From positions 9,290,501-9,354,500 of the forward strand of contig NC_037639.1 of NCBI RefSeq assembly GCF_003254395.2: a stretch of DNA of 64,000 nucleotides, in the 5' to 3' direction. Both the position numbers and the translations under genes were made by a program. The notes beneath the pieces were generated by a model. That model was not told the DNA's origin. It did not search any database and saw only the letters and a list, made by a program, of their open reading frames with translations. The number at the start of each line of letters is the position of its first letter. Position 1 is the first letter of the stretch. Source of the stretch: Apis mellifera (Eukaryota; Arthropoda; Insecta; Hymenoptera; Apidae). Shown here piece by piece: positions 1-13,699 of this stretch.

Positions 1-132
1 GATGATATCAAATCGTACCTGATTCAGTTTTTTGCTAATAAAAACCAGAAGTTTTATGAACGTGGGATTATGATGCTGCCTGAAAGATGGCAAAAGGTCA
101 TTGATCAAAATGGGCAACACATTACAGAATAA
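1..132 (+). CDS. mariner transposase, C-terminal 43 residues (partial)
   Basis: Frame 1 reads without interruption from the first base to TAA at 130-132. The peptide contains the C-terminal signature of mariner transposases: an FFA-K-QKFYERGI block followed by LPERWQKVIDQNG. In the family this tail follows the catalytic DD34D core, which would lie upstream of the window. The enzyme cuts and joins the element ends in the nucleus and inserts at TA. This ORF is too short to appear among long ORFs; the call rests on the motif and on the matching inverted repeat just downstream. Whether the catalytic core is intact cannot be seen. Confidence 0.9.
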   Translation, partial: DDIKSYLIQFFANKNQKFYERGIMMLPERWQKVIDQNGQHITE

Positions 133-180
133 AGTTATTTAGTTCCATGAAAAAATTGTCTTTGATTTTCTAAAAAAAAA

Positions 181-208
181 TCCGCAATTTACTTAGTTGC
201 CAACCCAA
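181..208 (-). repeat. mariner 3' terminal inverted repeat
   Basis: About 28 bp, starting TTGGGTTGGCAACTAAGT on the minus strand and abutting TA at 209-210. It marks the outer boundary of the transposon. The A-rich bases at 172-180 may be part of a longer repeat. Confidence 0.85.
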
Positions 209-840
209 TACAATAAATTTCGCAAAATTGCGCCGATTCAAGAAAATTCGACGCGTCGAAGTGACGGAGAGAGCCGCCGCGATGATAGATGCGCGAAAAA
301 ACGAAATAATGGGACGTCTTTAGCGATTCTCCTTCTCCTTCCGGAATTTAATAAGAGCCGCATAAAGTTAGGGGCGAAGCTTTCCCGTTTATTCGCTTCC
401 TCCACGCGTACGTATCTCCTCCGCGTGGAATATGTGTCCTCCTTTCTATAGATGTGTGTATGCGCGCGTATACGTCCTCGCGCCACGTAAAATAGAGGGA
501 ATAAAGGAGGGAAGGGAGGAGGTTGAAAGCTTTTGTGACTCCCCGTCCTAGAGCCGCCTTAACCGCGCGACCAAGCTTCTGGCAAGCGGCAGCCTGGCTT
601 GCTATACTACTCGCTATTGGCCGACATCGTATACGCCTGCGGACCCGCACGCTTTTCTTGTCGGGAAAACTGCGTTTGCGTATCTTTGTGGCGGCATTAA
701 CGGGGCCGAGACTTTCACGGTGAAAGACGATTTCTTGCGAAATTTATCCCCGCGCTTCGTTATTCGCGTCCCTGTTCCTCGTCCAACATTTCTCCCCTTT
801 ATTCATGCCTGGATAATCTTGGGTTTCAAGCAATTTCTAT

Positions 841-861
841 CTCTCTCTCTCTCTCTCTCTC
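841..861. repeat. (CT)n microsatellite
   Basis: About ten uninterrupted CT units; a second pyrimidine-rich stretch follows at about 930-955. Confidence 0.95.
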
Positions 862-3438
862 GTTGTCTTTAATAGTTATAGTTGCTTCGTCGAGAAGTTG
901 GAAAGATAATTACAAGGGGGAAATGTTTTTTTTTTCTCTCTCTCTTTGCTATATTAACGAGGCAAAGTTAATGTTTTTCTTTCCGGTTTAAACAACGTGC
1001 TTCCTCTTTTTTTTTTTTATGATTCTCGTGTTAATTATATCGGTAGTTAGCGGAAGAAAGTACTTTAATGCGACGCAAGGGATATCGTCGAACAAAGATA
1101 TGGATAAACAAGTGGAATCGTCTTTGAAAGAAATTATGAATATCCGTCCCAGACTTGGATAACGTTGTTGGAAAGGAGAAATGTTATTAACCCAGGCGAG
1201 AAGAAGATACTATATAAGAGGCTAAGATCCAGAAAGTGAACGTATTGCAAATATTTTTAATTAAATGCATATTTTTACGCGCGAGGCATTTCGAAAAATG
1301 TAATAACGTCTATCTATCGAGAAAACGAGTAGCTATAAACAAATGTGTCCTTTCTTCTTTTTTTCCTTTTTCTCTTTCCCGCGAAATTCCTCCATAAAAT
1401 TGTTAAAAAAAGCGGCGTGAATTTACATTGCGCGTTTATTAACGGATGCGTTCCCGTTTCGACGCGACACCACGTGGACCGGTTAATTAAATCAACCGGA
1501 CCGACGTGTTTCGGTAATTAATGAAGTGTCACGAAAATCGAAGTGTACACAGATACGGGTGGAGGAGGGGGAGACTGACGCGCGCAATTTTCCCGATAAA
1601 ATCAAGTTACACAAGCGACTCCGTTATAAACGCCATTGCCAAAAATTGGAAATCATTATTTCGACCAGCATGTTGTTCTCCTCTTAATCTGTAATTATGT
1701 AATTTGCGTTTCCACATTATTCGATATATCATCGAATTGTTTTTTCGATAATAAAATCGAAAGAATTGGAAGAAGATTGTCCTCGTAGCTCATTATTATC
1801 GAGTTTCGATTCCATCGAGTTGCAATTCTCAAAAATATCGTCAAAAATTGAAGAATAGAAAGAGAGAGAGGAAAAAGAATTAAAAAATATTCAGATCATA
1901 AATAGCTTCCGATTCGGCGAATATTCACCTGATCTCTGAAAGTTTCGTCGAGTTCAATTACTCCAAATAATCTCGCGGAGATGTCGCGTTCTGCATCGTT
2001 GCAAACATCGTCACAACAACGAAACGTCACGCTGCCAGGCGAGATTATTACGGGGATCGCACAATTCCGCTTGGACGCTTGAATCCATGGAACGTCGAAC
2101 TTTTCTCGTCCCTTTTCTCGTTCTCCGCGTGACACGCGTCATTTCAAGTCCCGTGATACTCTCGCGCACGTGTGCAAAATGTATCTCACGCGTGGATGAT
2201 AATTCCGCGAGCGAGTAAGGAAACGCTCGGGGGTCTGCTCCTAAATTTTTCTGCTCCCGCGTAAAAGGTATCGTTCAATTTGTCGAAAATTTTTTTTTTT
2301 ATGCATCCAATTGAAACGGAAATTGGAGATGAGAGAATTGCCAGTTGTTGCGCGCGATTGACAATTTTCGTCCAGAATTGATTTACTCACATTTCGTACA
2401 ATTTATTTCAACATTGTTTTTAACTGCTCTTCTTGCGCGAACATTGCGCGTGTAACAATTTATATATTCGAGGAGATTTTCGTGATAAATTATAATAAAT
2501 TAACACGCGATATCAATGCGGATATAAGCAACTCTTCAAGTGGATAAAGGAAAAAACAATTTTTTATTCCTTTTTTTTATTCTTGGAATAACCCACGATC
2601 TACGAATGAATCCTCTTCTTCCAAAATCCACCCATTCTCCTCTAATTCACCTATAGCAACCGCAAAATTCCGGCTCTTCCAACGCAACATCTCTATACAT
2701 CCAATTGACTTTCCCCGACACGATGAACAACCCCTTTGTACCAAGTTCCGAGCTCTAATCGCTCGAAACGGAATAAACCGTCGCATTGTGCGGGGGCCAA
2801 AGAGAAGCCAGAGGCTCGTCTCGAAAAGTCCTTATACACGGCGACCGCTGCAAAAGAGGGTTATACAATGCTTTGATGCGCTCTCTCCACGTGTATACAT
2901 GTGTGTGTATGTGTATATGTGTCGCGTGTATTCACCTCGTTCGTGCACGAAACGAAAAAGAGGTTCCTCCTCGTCCTCGTCCACGTAACCGAATATAATT
3001 GGCCGTACACGAAGCCATTACTCGCGAATTTCCACCCCTCCTCCCTCTCCCCTTCTTTCAACGGTTGAAAAATTTCGCGAGCACGCTCCCCTTCTCCATC
3101 CTTCTCTCACCGGCGTTTTAATCTGCGAAATGAATTCTTGATGGCCGCGATGACTCGGCCCACGCTCGTAAATCGGGCGTCGCCAGAAACTGTTTAGAAC
3201 GTTCCCTCCTCGTTCGCGTTCCACGAACGTCGTGTCCTCGTTCTCCGTCCTCATCATCCCTTCCCCCTCCCCCATCCTTGCACGGATCGTTTCCCGAAAC
3301 CAACGAATTTTCGCCCGCCGCGATTTATCGCGGCCGTTGAATCTCCGCGACTTACCAACTCTCCCCCTCCCTCCTCGACCGCCGTTTTTCATCGTGCTCC
3401 ACGTAAGGCTTCGACGACTCGTGGATATTTAATCAAGC

Positions 3439-3454
3439 CGGCGGCGGCGGCGGC
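3439..3454. repeat. (GGC)n short tandem repeat
   Basis: Five GGC units in a GC-rich patch. No ORF with protein-like content spans it. Confidence 0.9.
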
Positions 3455-6400
3455 ATCGATTCCGCCGTCTGCGATTTAATAACGACAAATCGAGGGGGAG
3501 AGATTCGATACCCGTGTTGCGTAACTGAGGGAGGGGAAGAGGGGTCTTGACGATCGATGCGCGAAGGAATTATCGGTTCGGGATGGGATACTTGTTTTTG
3601 AACGTTCCCTCCAGCTTTTAACCGAACAAGAAACGTTAAGAGAATTGTATCGTTCTTTCGAGCGTATAAATGTGAGTCGTTTTTTTTTAAAACTGACTTT
3701 GAAAGTTTCTCCGGTTTTTTTTTTATAATAATAACTTTTTATTGGCAAAGTTTTAAATTAGAAATGTTCGTGATTGAATCGAGACGATATCGTGAGTGAA
3801 TCTAAATTTTCGAATTTTGGAAAGAATTAAATATGTGAAAAAAAAAGAAAAAAGGGGGGAAGGAAAAAGCGATTGATAACATTTTTGTTTCAAAATTTCC
3901 AGTTTAATTGGAACGATTTTCGGAATTTCGTCGGAATTTCGAATACATGTAATGGCAAAGGGAAAGAACGGTGGGAAATTTTGTTTCCCCCGTCATAATT
4001 GACTTCCGTGACATGTGTCCGGGTTTTAGCGAATGGCAAATTTGAAAGCGTTTCGCATTTTCAACGTTCCTTCTTGTCCCCATTAACGCGTCAATTTTCC
4101 GGTCATCGATCGGCGAATGGTTTTCGGTTTAAAATTGGCCGAGTGTACACGGTGGAGGGTCGAAGCCGATTTTCAAAGCGTTTAATTATTCGAATAATTT
4201 ATTCGCTCTCGCGGAAACACAGTGTCGGCCGGCCGAAAATAAGCTCGTTCATTATTTCGATAAGCCGCAACAGGATGTTTGGCGAAATTTACCAAACTGG
4301 CCGCCGCGTAAAATCGAAGAAAATTTCCGCCCATCGAACCGCGGATAAACCACCGCGAAATTATCCTATATTTTTCTCCGCGTAATAACGGACGAATTCG
4401 AGTAAGAAAAATGTAATTTAATTTTTACCATGCAACTTTCTTATGTTTACAAGACGACATCATCGTATTCTTAAAATCGAAATTGTATATTCAGAATCTT
4501 CATCGTCCTTAAAGAATAATTCAATTCTTTCGATGTGTATTTTCATACCTATCATCTATGAATGTAGGAATAATTAAAATATAATGGCAACACGAATATG
4601 CATTTATGGTAAATTCTCAGAAGCTTGATCGTTCGTCACAATATCTAATATTCAAGTCGAACCAACGACCCAATGACCAAATTTCCCAGATCTCGACGAT
4701 ATATTTACCCGTTTATTTACCCGGTTATATTCAAAATTAACGATCGGTGGAAGGGAGGGGAAAAACGGTGGCGTGGCGATATCCCGATGGTGCAATCAAA
4801 CGAGCATCATCAAACTTTTCTGCCGATGTAATAACAGCTGACAATCTCTGGATTTTGCAATAACCACGGGAACGCTGCACCAGTCCGTTTTTAAATGGTA
4901 CGCAATCCAGAGATTAAACGCTTTATCCGCACCCTCTCTCGTCCACACAGTTTCATAATTTCTTTTTCCCAACCGGTACATCGAAAGTATAGCATTGTAT
5001 AGAGGAGGCGGCGGCAATTGTGTGGAATAAAATTTCTCTGTTTCACTGTGATATGTATGATGATGTGTGATAAAGTATAATAATATAAAAACGATTTATA
5101 TCCAACTTGATTAAAATGCCCGTTTCGATTTAACCGGTATCGATCGGCACGCGATATTTTAATTTCATTCGAATAAATTAAACGATTCGTTTAACTTATC
5201 TAAAAGGCTAAACGAAACGCGTTTAGTTTATTATACAAGCGTTAATGGATAATGAAATCTGAAATCGATCTATCGGATGTTTCGAACTGCTTTTCTTCCC
5301 AGAGTATATATATATTCGTTCAGAAAATATCGATCGCGAAAAAAAAAAAAAAAGGAAATAATCTTCTCTCGAAACTTTATACTTCCATTTATATTACACG
5401 CGATGATAAATATCGCGTACGTGGAATCTGATGAATCGACGTTTTTAGAAGGTAGCGCGCGTTCCATTGCCTCTTTAAATCATCGGGCAGCGCGTATTAA
5501 AAAGAGAAGAAAGGGGAGGAGGAGGGGAGAGAAAGGAACGTATATTTGACGTATACGGGAATCGAACCAACTCTTTGAAGAAACATTGCACCGCCGATAT
5601 GAACGGCGTAACTTTCCATTACGAATCCAACCGCATTTTTCCGTGGCCGATATAAATCAAGTCGAGGCGCGGTTAAACAAACTGTGTGGCGATTTTCGTG
5701 TGCGGCTCGTCGAGGCTCTCAAAAATTTGACTGGAAAAAAAAAAATAGGAGCGCGCACACAACGAAAAACGAGAAAAAAAAATATATATATATATTATAC
5801 CGTTCGATGCGTTCGCGCAAACAAAAATACAAACATAAATTCCGACTCTGATACACCGATCAAAATCTTGGTTTGGAAAGGGAAAATTTATGCATTTATT
5901 TTGCTCGACCGTGAATTTCCACGTCTATCGATCCCTTCGTGCTCGTAGTGGTATCCAGTCAGCTGCTAATATCGTTTCACTGCTAAAATTCAATCGACGT
6001 TCTGCTTATACGATTTCGTATAACTATTACGTAATATAAAGTAATACATAAAGCACGACAATTAACAAATCAACGTGCGTTGTACAGAGAATATAAGTGA
6101 ATGAATTAAAAACTGTAAACAAAGAGGGGAAAGGGGAGAATAGGTGAAGCAGAAATGTAAACGAATAACTTACGGATTGACAAATTGAAACAAACAAATC
6201 GTAAACGAACGAATTACGAAGTTGAATAAACCGAACGAGAATATAAATAAACGAATACGAATGAATCGATGATAAGCAAACCGAGCAACAATTTAAAAAC
6301 GCAAATTATGAATGACGAAACGAATCGAAGAAATGATCCATTCGATCATTTTCATCAAAAAAAAGAAAAAACTCTCTCAACAACAAATTTCTCGTATCTT

Positions 6401-9049
6401 TACCCTTTTCACCAACAAACAATCCTTATGTAGAGCAAACAAGGAACCCAGAGAAAGGAGAGTAATGGCTGGCGACTGCCTTAATCCCACCATTTCACCC
6501 TCCTCCCTCGAATCTCTTATAAGAAAAGGATATAATCCGTAATCGTTGGTTTATTTATCGAGTGAGCGGCCGCCATATCGCGACATTCATACGACACTGA
6601 TCCATTCCGCAAGTTGCGGCCACGTACACGCGTGGATCACGATCATTCAACATCACGACGTTACTTAACCGTGTTTGTAGACGTTTGTAGCTTCTTCTTC
6701 GTTCGGCTAACCGAATGGCAAACTCCACGCTTCGAGGATCGAATGGTTAAGTGAGCTACCGTGTTCGCCGATGTTAGCCTCATTTACCCCCGTTGTCCGA
6801 CAATGGATCCCTGTCTGGCCGATGAATAAGCGGTTTGTCTCGTCGATTCTGCGGATCCGTCTCGGCCCGTTAATCATCGGTGATCTTTCTTTAAGGAGAG
6901 AAATTGAAGGGAATTATTTTTTGTCCACGATTCCTCTGTTTCATTATTGATTATTTTCTTCGATACATTTGAATAATTTTTCATTTGAAAATTTTCAACG
7001 AAGGTTGAACGAAGATTCGAGTTGAACTCAATTTTTACAAGACGGAGAGAACGGGAAGATAGGGAGCCATTTCCATTTGGATTGGTTTTTTTTTTCTCGC
7101 GAGTTAATTTATCGCGAAAAACGTGAAGTTTTTTTCACGGCTGGTGAAAAGGTTGGCGAAAAAACGAAAATCGGGTTTTTTTTAACAAAAGATCCGCGGC
7201 AGAATCGCGCATCCCGTGCGATCTGCGTTGCATGGCGCGGGTTCAGAAGTATGGAATCGAGCGCAAAACGATCCTATTATTTAAATGAATACGTCCGCTA
7301 AACTATTCGGAGCTGGCATTCTTTCTGAAACTTGGAAGGGGGGGGATTGGTAAATAAAACTAGCGTGACAATGGGAGGATAAATGTGAAAATTCTTACGA
7401 AAGAAAAATTACGAATGAAATATACAACTACTGGAAGTTTTTCTCTCGATAACCATTGATTCTTTGACCGAACTTTGTCAATTAAGGAAGGAAATGTTGG
7501 CGGTGAAAATTTTATCTCGATCTCGAAATGAATAGAAAGATCGATCCAAGTTTAAGTAAATTTTAAAACGCGCTTAGAAAATTATTCGCATTTGTCAAGG
7601 TAAAAATAATATGAATGTGTTAAAAATTAAACAATGTGTACAAGGATCAAAAAATGTCACGTATTTGTGGAACCAGCATTTGTAATATTCAACGGCCACG
7701 TATAAAATTACGCGAAAATTACGATGTACGATCCGTGGAAAAAATATATGCCGTGCATTCTGCCATTTTGAAAAGAAAAAAAGACGAAAGAAAGAAAGAA
7801 AAGGTCTCTGAAATAAAATACCAAATTTTATACGGCAAAAGCGTATGATTGTTTTATTCAAACGAGGAGAAATTCCCAAAGAAACTCGAAACCTTCCCTG
7901 CTTCGCAATTTCTAAATATATTTCACGCGGAAGAAATTTCTTTCCTCGAAATCGAGGGAAGATGTTCGTTTAATTAATTAAAATAATCGGTTGAAATTAC
8001 TTTATAAGGATAATATGTAAATAACAAGTAGATATAACAACATAACGACTCGTAATTTTAATAGGCAATCACATTGGGCAAATTGACCCAGGCTTCGGTA
8101 CACGTTTGCGTGTAACAGCTAGAAAATTAATTTTCCCATAATTGGCCTAGTATTCGCGTAATTAATAAGCGATCGGGTTAAATTCGAGTTAATAAGAGTA
8201 GTAGCACGCGGGTTAATTAATATATCGAAAAAAAAAATAAATAAACAAATAAATAAATGAGGGGAAAAAGAGGAGAGGAAACGTTTATTAATCCACGAAT
8301 TATTTCCAACCGTACACGTTAATTACGAAGCTAACAGCTTTGAATATTAATCATTTTAATAACCACGTATGAGTGGTGGTTGTGCATAAATATATACGTA
8401 CATATATTCCGCTTCGCGGAAACATTGTCATGTCGTTGTAATTCATGATTCATCATCAGTCGTCGGGGGCAAAAAATGCGCTTTTCATCCTTTTGTAAAA
8501 GAATTTATTATATTTATTATGTACACGTATTGACATACGCGTTGCTAATTGACCAATCGACAGGGCCCCGAAAATTGGCGATTATTACTGTTTTTCGATA
8601 TTTTTCGATCGTTATTTATTTCCTCTTATCCCCCTCTCTCTCCACTCACCGGATTATTTCTCCTCCTTCCTGTTAAAATTTTTTTTCTTAAAAAAAAAGA
8701 ACCCTTTTCACAAAGGATCCCTTTGAAAAGAAAGGGGAAAAAAGATCTCTTTATCCACTGGACGGAACGAGATCTGCCGCAAACTGTAATTTTAACGCGG
8801 TAACAAAGGTATTGGCCCGATCAAGCATCATTGCACGAATCGAAACAATCTTGATCCTTTAAACGCCGCCCCCAAAGACCGCCGATAAAAGCGATTTTAA
8901 AAATCCCCCCTGGGTCGGCCTCTCCAATACCTGTTTACCCTTTAATATCCCCTGTTACGCCAAGAACAACGGCCCCGGCCCTCGTTAAAACGTATCGCTG
9001 CCTCGCGCAATTACGTTCTCGCCGTGGAACGCGAAGGAAAGAAAGGAAC

Positions 9050-10010
9050 AACGGCGGGGAGAATAGCGGAACAACGGCGAAAGAGAGGGGGGTGGGAATA
9101 AAAGAGAGAAAAGAAAAGAAAGAAGAAAAAAAAGGAAGGAAGAAACGAGAGGGCAAGCGGCGGAGCTACGGGGCATTGGCAATAATCCGGCCACTCTGCG
9201 ATATCGCGAACGCGTTCCACCCCTCTCCTCGTCCCCTCCTCGTCCCCTCCTCGTCGCACGGTTTGCATTACCGTTCGGGGAACGAGAATCGTCGGATCCA
9301 ATTATTCCCTCGCAAGAAAATATCTATGAAGGAGGAGAAGAAGAGGAAGAAGAAGGAGAAGGAAAAGCTGGCGGTTGATAATCGGGCTACTTTGCATTCC
9401 TCGACGAGGCGACGATTGAGACGCGAGAAGAGGAGGAGGAGGAGGAATCCCGGGTCTAACCGGACAAAGCTGGTAAAAATGCCCGCCACGAGGAGATGCT
9501 TGCAACGGAAAGAGGAAAAGGAGGAGGAGGAAGGGGAAGAGGATTAAGAAGGGTGATGAAACAGCTGCAAGAAGTCGGTGATAAAGGGGAGAGTGGTGGT
9601 GGTTGGTAGTTCGTGGTGGTTATTTAAATCGTGGCGACGGCTGATTGGTCAAAGCGATGTAAATGCTCGTTTCGTTCCACCGTGCGCCACCCACGGCGAC
9701 AATTTCGCTAATGCGAAATCTCACCTGAGGGCCCGACACCGATTTCAAGGGTGACGAGAGAGAGAGAGGGATATCCCTCGAGAAAGGGGGAACGAGTTCA
9801 TCAGGGGTCCTTTCCAAGGAACCCTTCGGCTCCTTTCATCCCTCTCTATTGCCTCTACGAGCTTTTCCCTCTCTGACGCTCCTCCCTCTTCTCTCTCCCA
9901 TTCCATCTTTTCATGACCGGAGAAGAAGAGGAGGAGAGGAAGATGAGAGCGAGACATTTTCTTCCTCCTCCTCCTGCTCCTCCTTCTCCTCGAGTTCTCA
10001 AGACGTATTG
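9050..10010. repeat. polypurine/polypyrimidine block
   Basis: Nearly continuous strand-asymmetric DNA. The plus strand is almost pure purine at about 9092-9152, 9329-9367, 9424-9446 and 9509-9550, and CT-rich with a CGTCCCCTCCT repeat at 9226-9250. The several ORFs here encode only Lys/Glu/Arg runs or Leu/Ser/Phe runs and are compositional artefacts. At the right end (9919-9990) a purine arm is followed by an imperfectly complementary pyrimidine arm. Confidence 0.8.
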
Positions 10011-13000
10011 ATTTATATACCATGGAAAAGAGATAAGACCATGGGCCCGGGAGTAACGAGATAACACCCTGGATTCTTCTTCCCTTGCAATCTTTCGCGG
10101 CGATAACTTCTGCTTCGACGCGCCTACGCGGAGAAAACGACCCTTGAAATCGGATACGTAAATGTCGCGCGCGTTACTATGGGTCCGAGATAAACGTGAT
10201 CCGAATCGCCGTGCCGGATAACATCAGGTGTCTACACCACCTCGCATTTACCCGGGGTTTACGCCGCTTTTTCGATCGGTGGAGAAAGGAGGATAAAGTA
10301 AAATCTTAGAGTAGTATTTATATATTTATAATGTTTTCATTTTTTCTTTCGAATTATTTTATTATTACACACTCCGATATCGTACTCGACATCTGCGTAC
10401 AATAACAACGCGTAATTACAGCGAGGGAAAAAAAATATATATGCTCTTTACTTTAAACCAAGAGATCGATTTGCTTTATTTTTAATCAATTATTTGCTTT
10501 CTAAAATTTTAATTTTAACGAATTGTAATTACTTTTATATATATATATTTTTTTTTTACGTGTTTCGATTGAAGAAATTCGATGCACCAGAAATTTATAA
10601 TTCTTAACCGGTCATCGTCCAAGAATCCAACAGATATTTCCTTTAATTCCCAGAAAAGGGGTATATAATCCGAGCTCCCCGTGAAAATATGCATCTTTTC
10701 CCCAGTGGCCGCGGTCATCGGTGCAGACAAGCTGAAAACCGCAACGGGGTCCACCGCTTCGTGGACCTGGTTACCCCCGGCGCCGCAGAATTAATTAACA
10801 CGCAGCCTCTTTGCGGGTGTTTGGTTTAGTTAAGCGGAGGCGGAAAATCTTTTGAAAATAATCCGAAGATGTAGCCGGAGGGGTTTTTTAATAAGCTGCC
10901 GGGAGGGAGGGGATGTATCGAAGAAAATGATGGAAGACTGTTATTAGCCGCCTTCGCCTCCCTCCTTTTCCACCCTCGTTCCACCATTTTTCGTCTATCA
11001 ACGACCGCGACCGGGAGAATTTTATTAAGATCGTAAGAGGTGTGCCAACCAACTCACTTTCCCCGCCGCCAACCTCTGTTACGTAATTGAAGATTGATCG
11101 CGAGACGATGGAAAGCGAGTAATCTAGGGAGAAGAAAGGGGGGAGGAGGAGGAAAAAGAAAAAAAAAAGGAAAAAGAAAGATGAATCCTTCTCATCGAGG
11201 ACAAGGTAAATCTTCGTCCACGAGACAGTTGAGAATTCCGGGGAAGCAATCCGCGCGCGTGGAATGGAAAATACGGAGGGACGAAGGGGAACGAAGAGAG
11301 TCGAGATTTATCTCTGCGAAATTCAAGGAAGGGGTAACGTCCCGTTCCGTCTCGTCTCGCGTGATACGAATCTTTTTTTTTTTTTTTCTTTTTAATTTTT
11401 ATTCTAGAATAATATTTCGTCCCTTCGAATTTTAATTTCGAGGAATCTTTTCTTTCTCTCTTCTTTTCTTCCTTTTTTATAAATTGGAATAGATCGCGAT
11501 CAATTTATCGAAGTAATTCGTGGAAAGGGTAAACTCAAGGATTTAGTCCCCTTTGTCTTGTTTTTTTTTATTAAGATTTTAGATTTGTTATAGACAAGTG
11601 ATCGATGAATTCTTTTTTTTTTTTTCGTAGATTACACTCTCTCTGTTACGAAGATCCTTTGTATGGAGGATTGAAAATTATAGCGATGCCAATCGATAAA
11701 AAAATGAAACTACGTTATAATTTCGTATTTATTTTATCCAGTGCGAATTAAATATAAGAATGAACGATAATTTCCACGCGACTTATGCGACGCTATGATT
11801 CTCAACACCCATACGAGTCTTATACACGAGTTGGACTAACGAACGCAAACGAATTTTCGTTAAGGAAGCAGGATTAAGTTGGGGATTATCCGATAAGACT
11901 TTTGCGGTTTTTCATAAATTACGATTCAAATCCGAATTTAAACTTAATTGGGGATTAATCAAGCAGATTGAAAACGTTTTAATCCGCTCGATTGCTTTTC
12001 CACGGGACAATCGCAAAGTGATACCGCTACCTACGCAATCTGTAACGATTTGGTCTAATTCGGTTGAATCCTGGATAGGGAAGCCATCCAGATAATGAGT
12101 TCGAGTACAACTAGAGCGTGGTATGGAGGAAATCTCGGTCGGATGCCGGGAAACCAGAGATGACACAGAGTGTTCTTTCCGTGCAGGCGGAAACCGGCTT
12201 CCTCCGCGACTTCCTCTTTAATACTATCGAATCTTTTCGGTGTCTTTTTGGGACGAAAAAACGTTCGAAACCGGCGTCTCGATTGGGAATAATGAAAAAA
12301 GAAAAGGAGGATTCTTTCTAATAAAAGCGGTTTTCGATCACGCTTGATGAATTTTTTATTTTCTGAAATTAATTATTTTGCTTCCTTTTTTTTATCTGTC
12401 CGAGAACATTATTTCAAGTTCAAGGATATATTCTTTTGCTTGGAAATTATAGAATCATCTATTATCATTTTAAAATTACGAAAATAGGGTTAAGAAAGCG
12501 TGGGTTTAAAAGCGTGAAAAAGTGGATGTCGAAACTTTTTCTTTATATTCTTTCCAAGCTTAAAATAAATTCACACTAAGAATGTCACTAAATTAAATAA
12601 AAGTAGTCGGACTATGATATTTTTATAATATTCCAAATTTCATTTTTTTTTAATTTTAATTTTAAGCATTGAAATTGATAGAATTGACGGTGATAAAATT
12701 TTATCAATTGTCCACAGTTTGGATAAATTTAAATATTTACGCTCGATTATCGTCGTAGATTTTTCTGGGAATTTTTTTATTCAATCGACAGATACGAGGG
12801 TGATAAAAATATACAAATTCATAATTTAACGTTATTAACTGTGAATTTGATAAAATTACCGACCGTGTTTATTGAAAATAAATAAAAAAAAAAAAGAAGA
12901 ATTTGCTTCACACACGGGTTCAAGCATGAAACACAACTCTATTGAAAACATTCCTCGTTGGATTATAAAAAAAAGTTACTAATTCGTCTCCGCTTTAAAA

Positions 13001-13676
13001 TTCATTCGCTAGTTTTATTCTAATGTTATTTATAAAAATATAAAAAAGGATAAATCTGAAACAAAAATGATTTTAATTCAATTTTATTCGATACGTATAT
13101 GTATCCCGTTTTTTTTAAATCGTACGAAATCCAATATTTTGACTTCTACCCGAAGAGTAAATTTAATATATAAAAGCAGTTAACCGGATATTATCTCCAT
13201 TCTCCAATTGTTTCATATATTAAAAAAAAAAATTCTCCATATTCAAAATTTAATAAATTTTATCCGAAAAAATAATATTCCAAACCATTCTCGTATTATC
13301 ACGCAATTTGTACAAGTCTCGTCTCTTTTTAGATAACAGTATATTCAAGTTACACTAACCTATCTCCCTTTCTCTCTTTTTTTAATTGCTTCTCTTTCCT
13401 TTCTTCTCAATCTCTTTTAAAACCCTCATCCTTGGAACACCTAACATCGATCAATCGTTACAAACAAATTGTTTCCTTTCTTTCATTCAAACTCTTGCAA
13501 ACCCTTCCTCTCCAATCCCTCTCTTTTTTTCGCTTCTTCGAAATCGACAACAAGTAGCGGAGAACCACTGCTCGATTCGAGAGCGTGTGCAATCACTGGC
13601 CGACTCTAAGTTCAATTTGATCAGATTGCGATCAACGCGTTGGTTTGTAGCCATCGCTACGGGGTCCGTGCAAGAA

Positions 13677-13699
13677 GAGAGAGAGAGAGAGAGAGAGAG
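13677..13699. repeat. (GA)n microsatellite
   Basis: Uninterrupted GA dinucleotides on the plus strand. Confidence 0.95.

Larger units (their letters stand above)
1..208 (+). mobile_element. 3' end of a Tc1/mariner-family DNA transposon
   Basis: The window starts inside a mariner element. It holds the end of the transposase ORF (1-132), a 3' untranslated stretch of about 50 bp, and a terminal inverted repeat that, read inwards on the minus strand, begins TTGGGTTGGCAACTAAGT. A TA dinucleotide at 209-210 follows directly and fits the TA target duplication made by this family. The terminal sequence resembles mariners of the mellifera/capitata type, but that subfamily call is from memory. The 5' part lies outside the window, so whether the element is intact cannot be judged here. 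The visible coding part has no stop or frameshift, suggesting a fairly young copy. Confidence 0.9.
211..9049. other. gene-free stretch
   Basis: No ORF with convincing coding character on either strand. Contents are AT-rich DNA with CpG-rich patches (about 420-760, 2790-3460, 6540-6880), short CT and poly-T/poly-A tracts, a GGC run at 3439-3454, and an A-rich segment around 6100-6310 in which CGAA and AAACGAA words recur. It could be intergenic or intronic; no donor or acceptor pair linking it to the gene downstream was found. Confidence 0.6.

Noticed and set aside
1200..1235. TATATAAG element as a promoter
   Set aside because: No initiator or downstream element in register and no gene or exon follows; TATA-like words are frequent in this AT-rich DNA.
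5548..5585. tRNA-like T-loop (GAATCGAACC) on the minus strand
   Set aside because: The T-stem does not pair, and no acceptor stem or anticodon arm can be built around it.
9092..9547. 151-codon plus-strand ORF
   Set aside because: Almost entirely Lys/Glu/Arg from purine runs; the minus strand is equally open. Compositional artefact.
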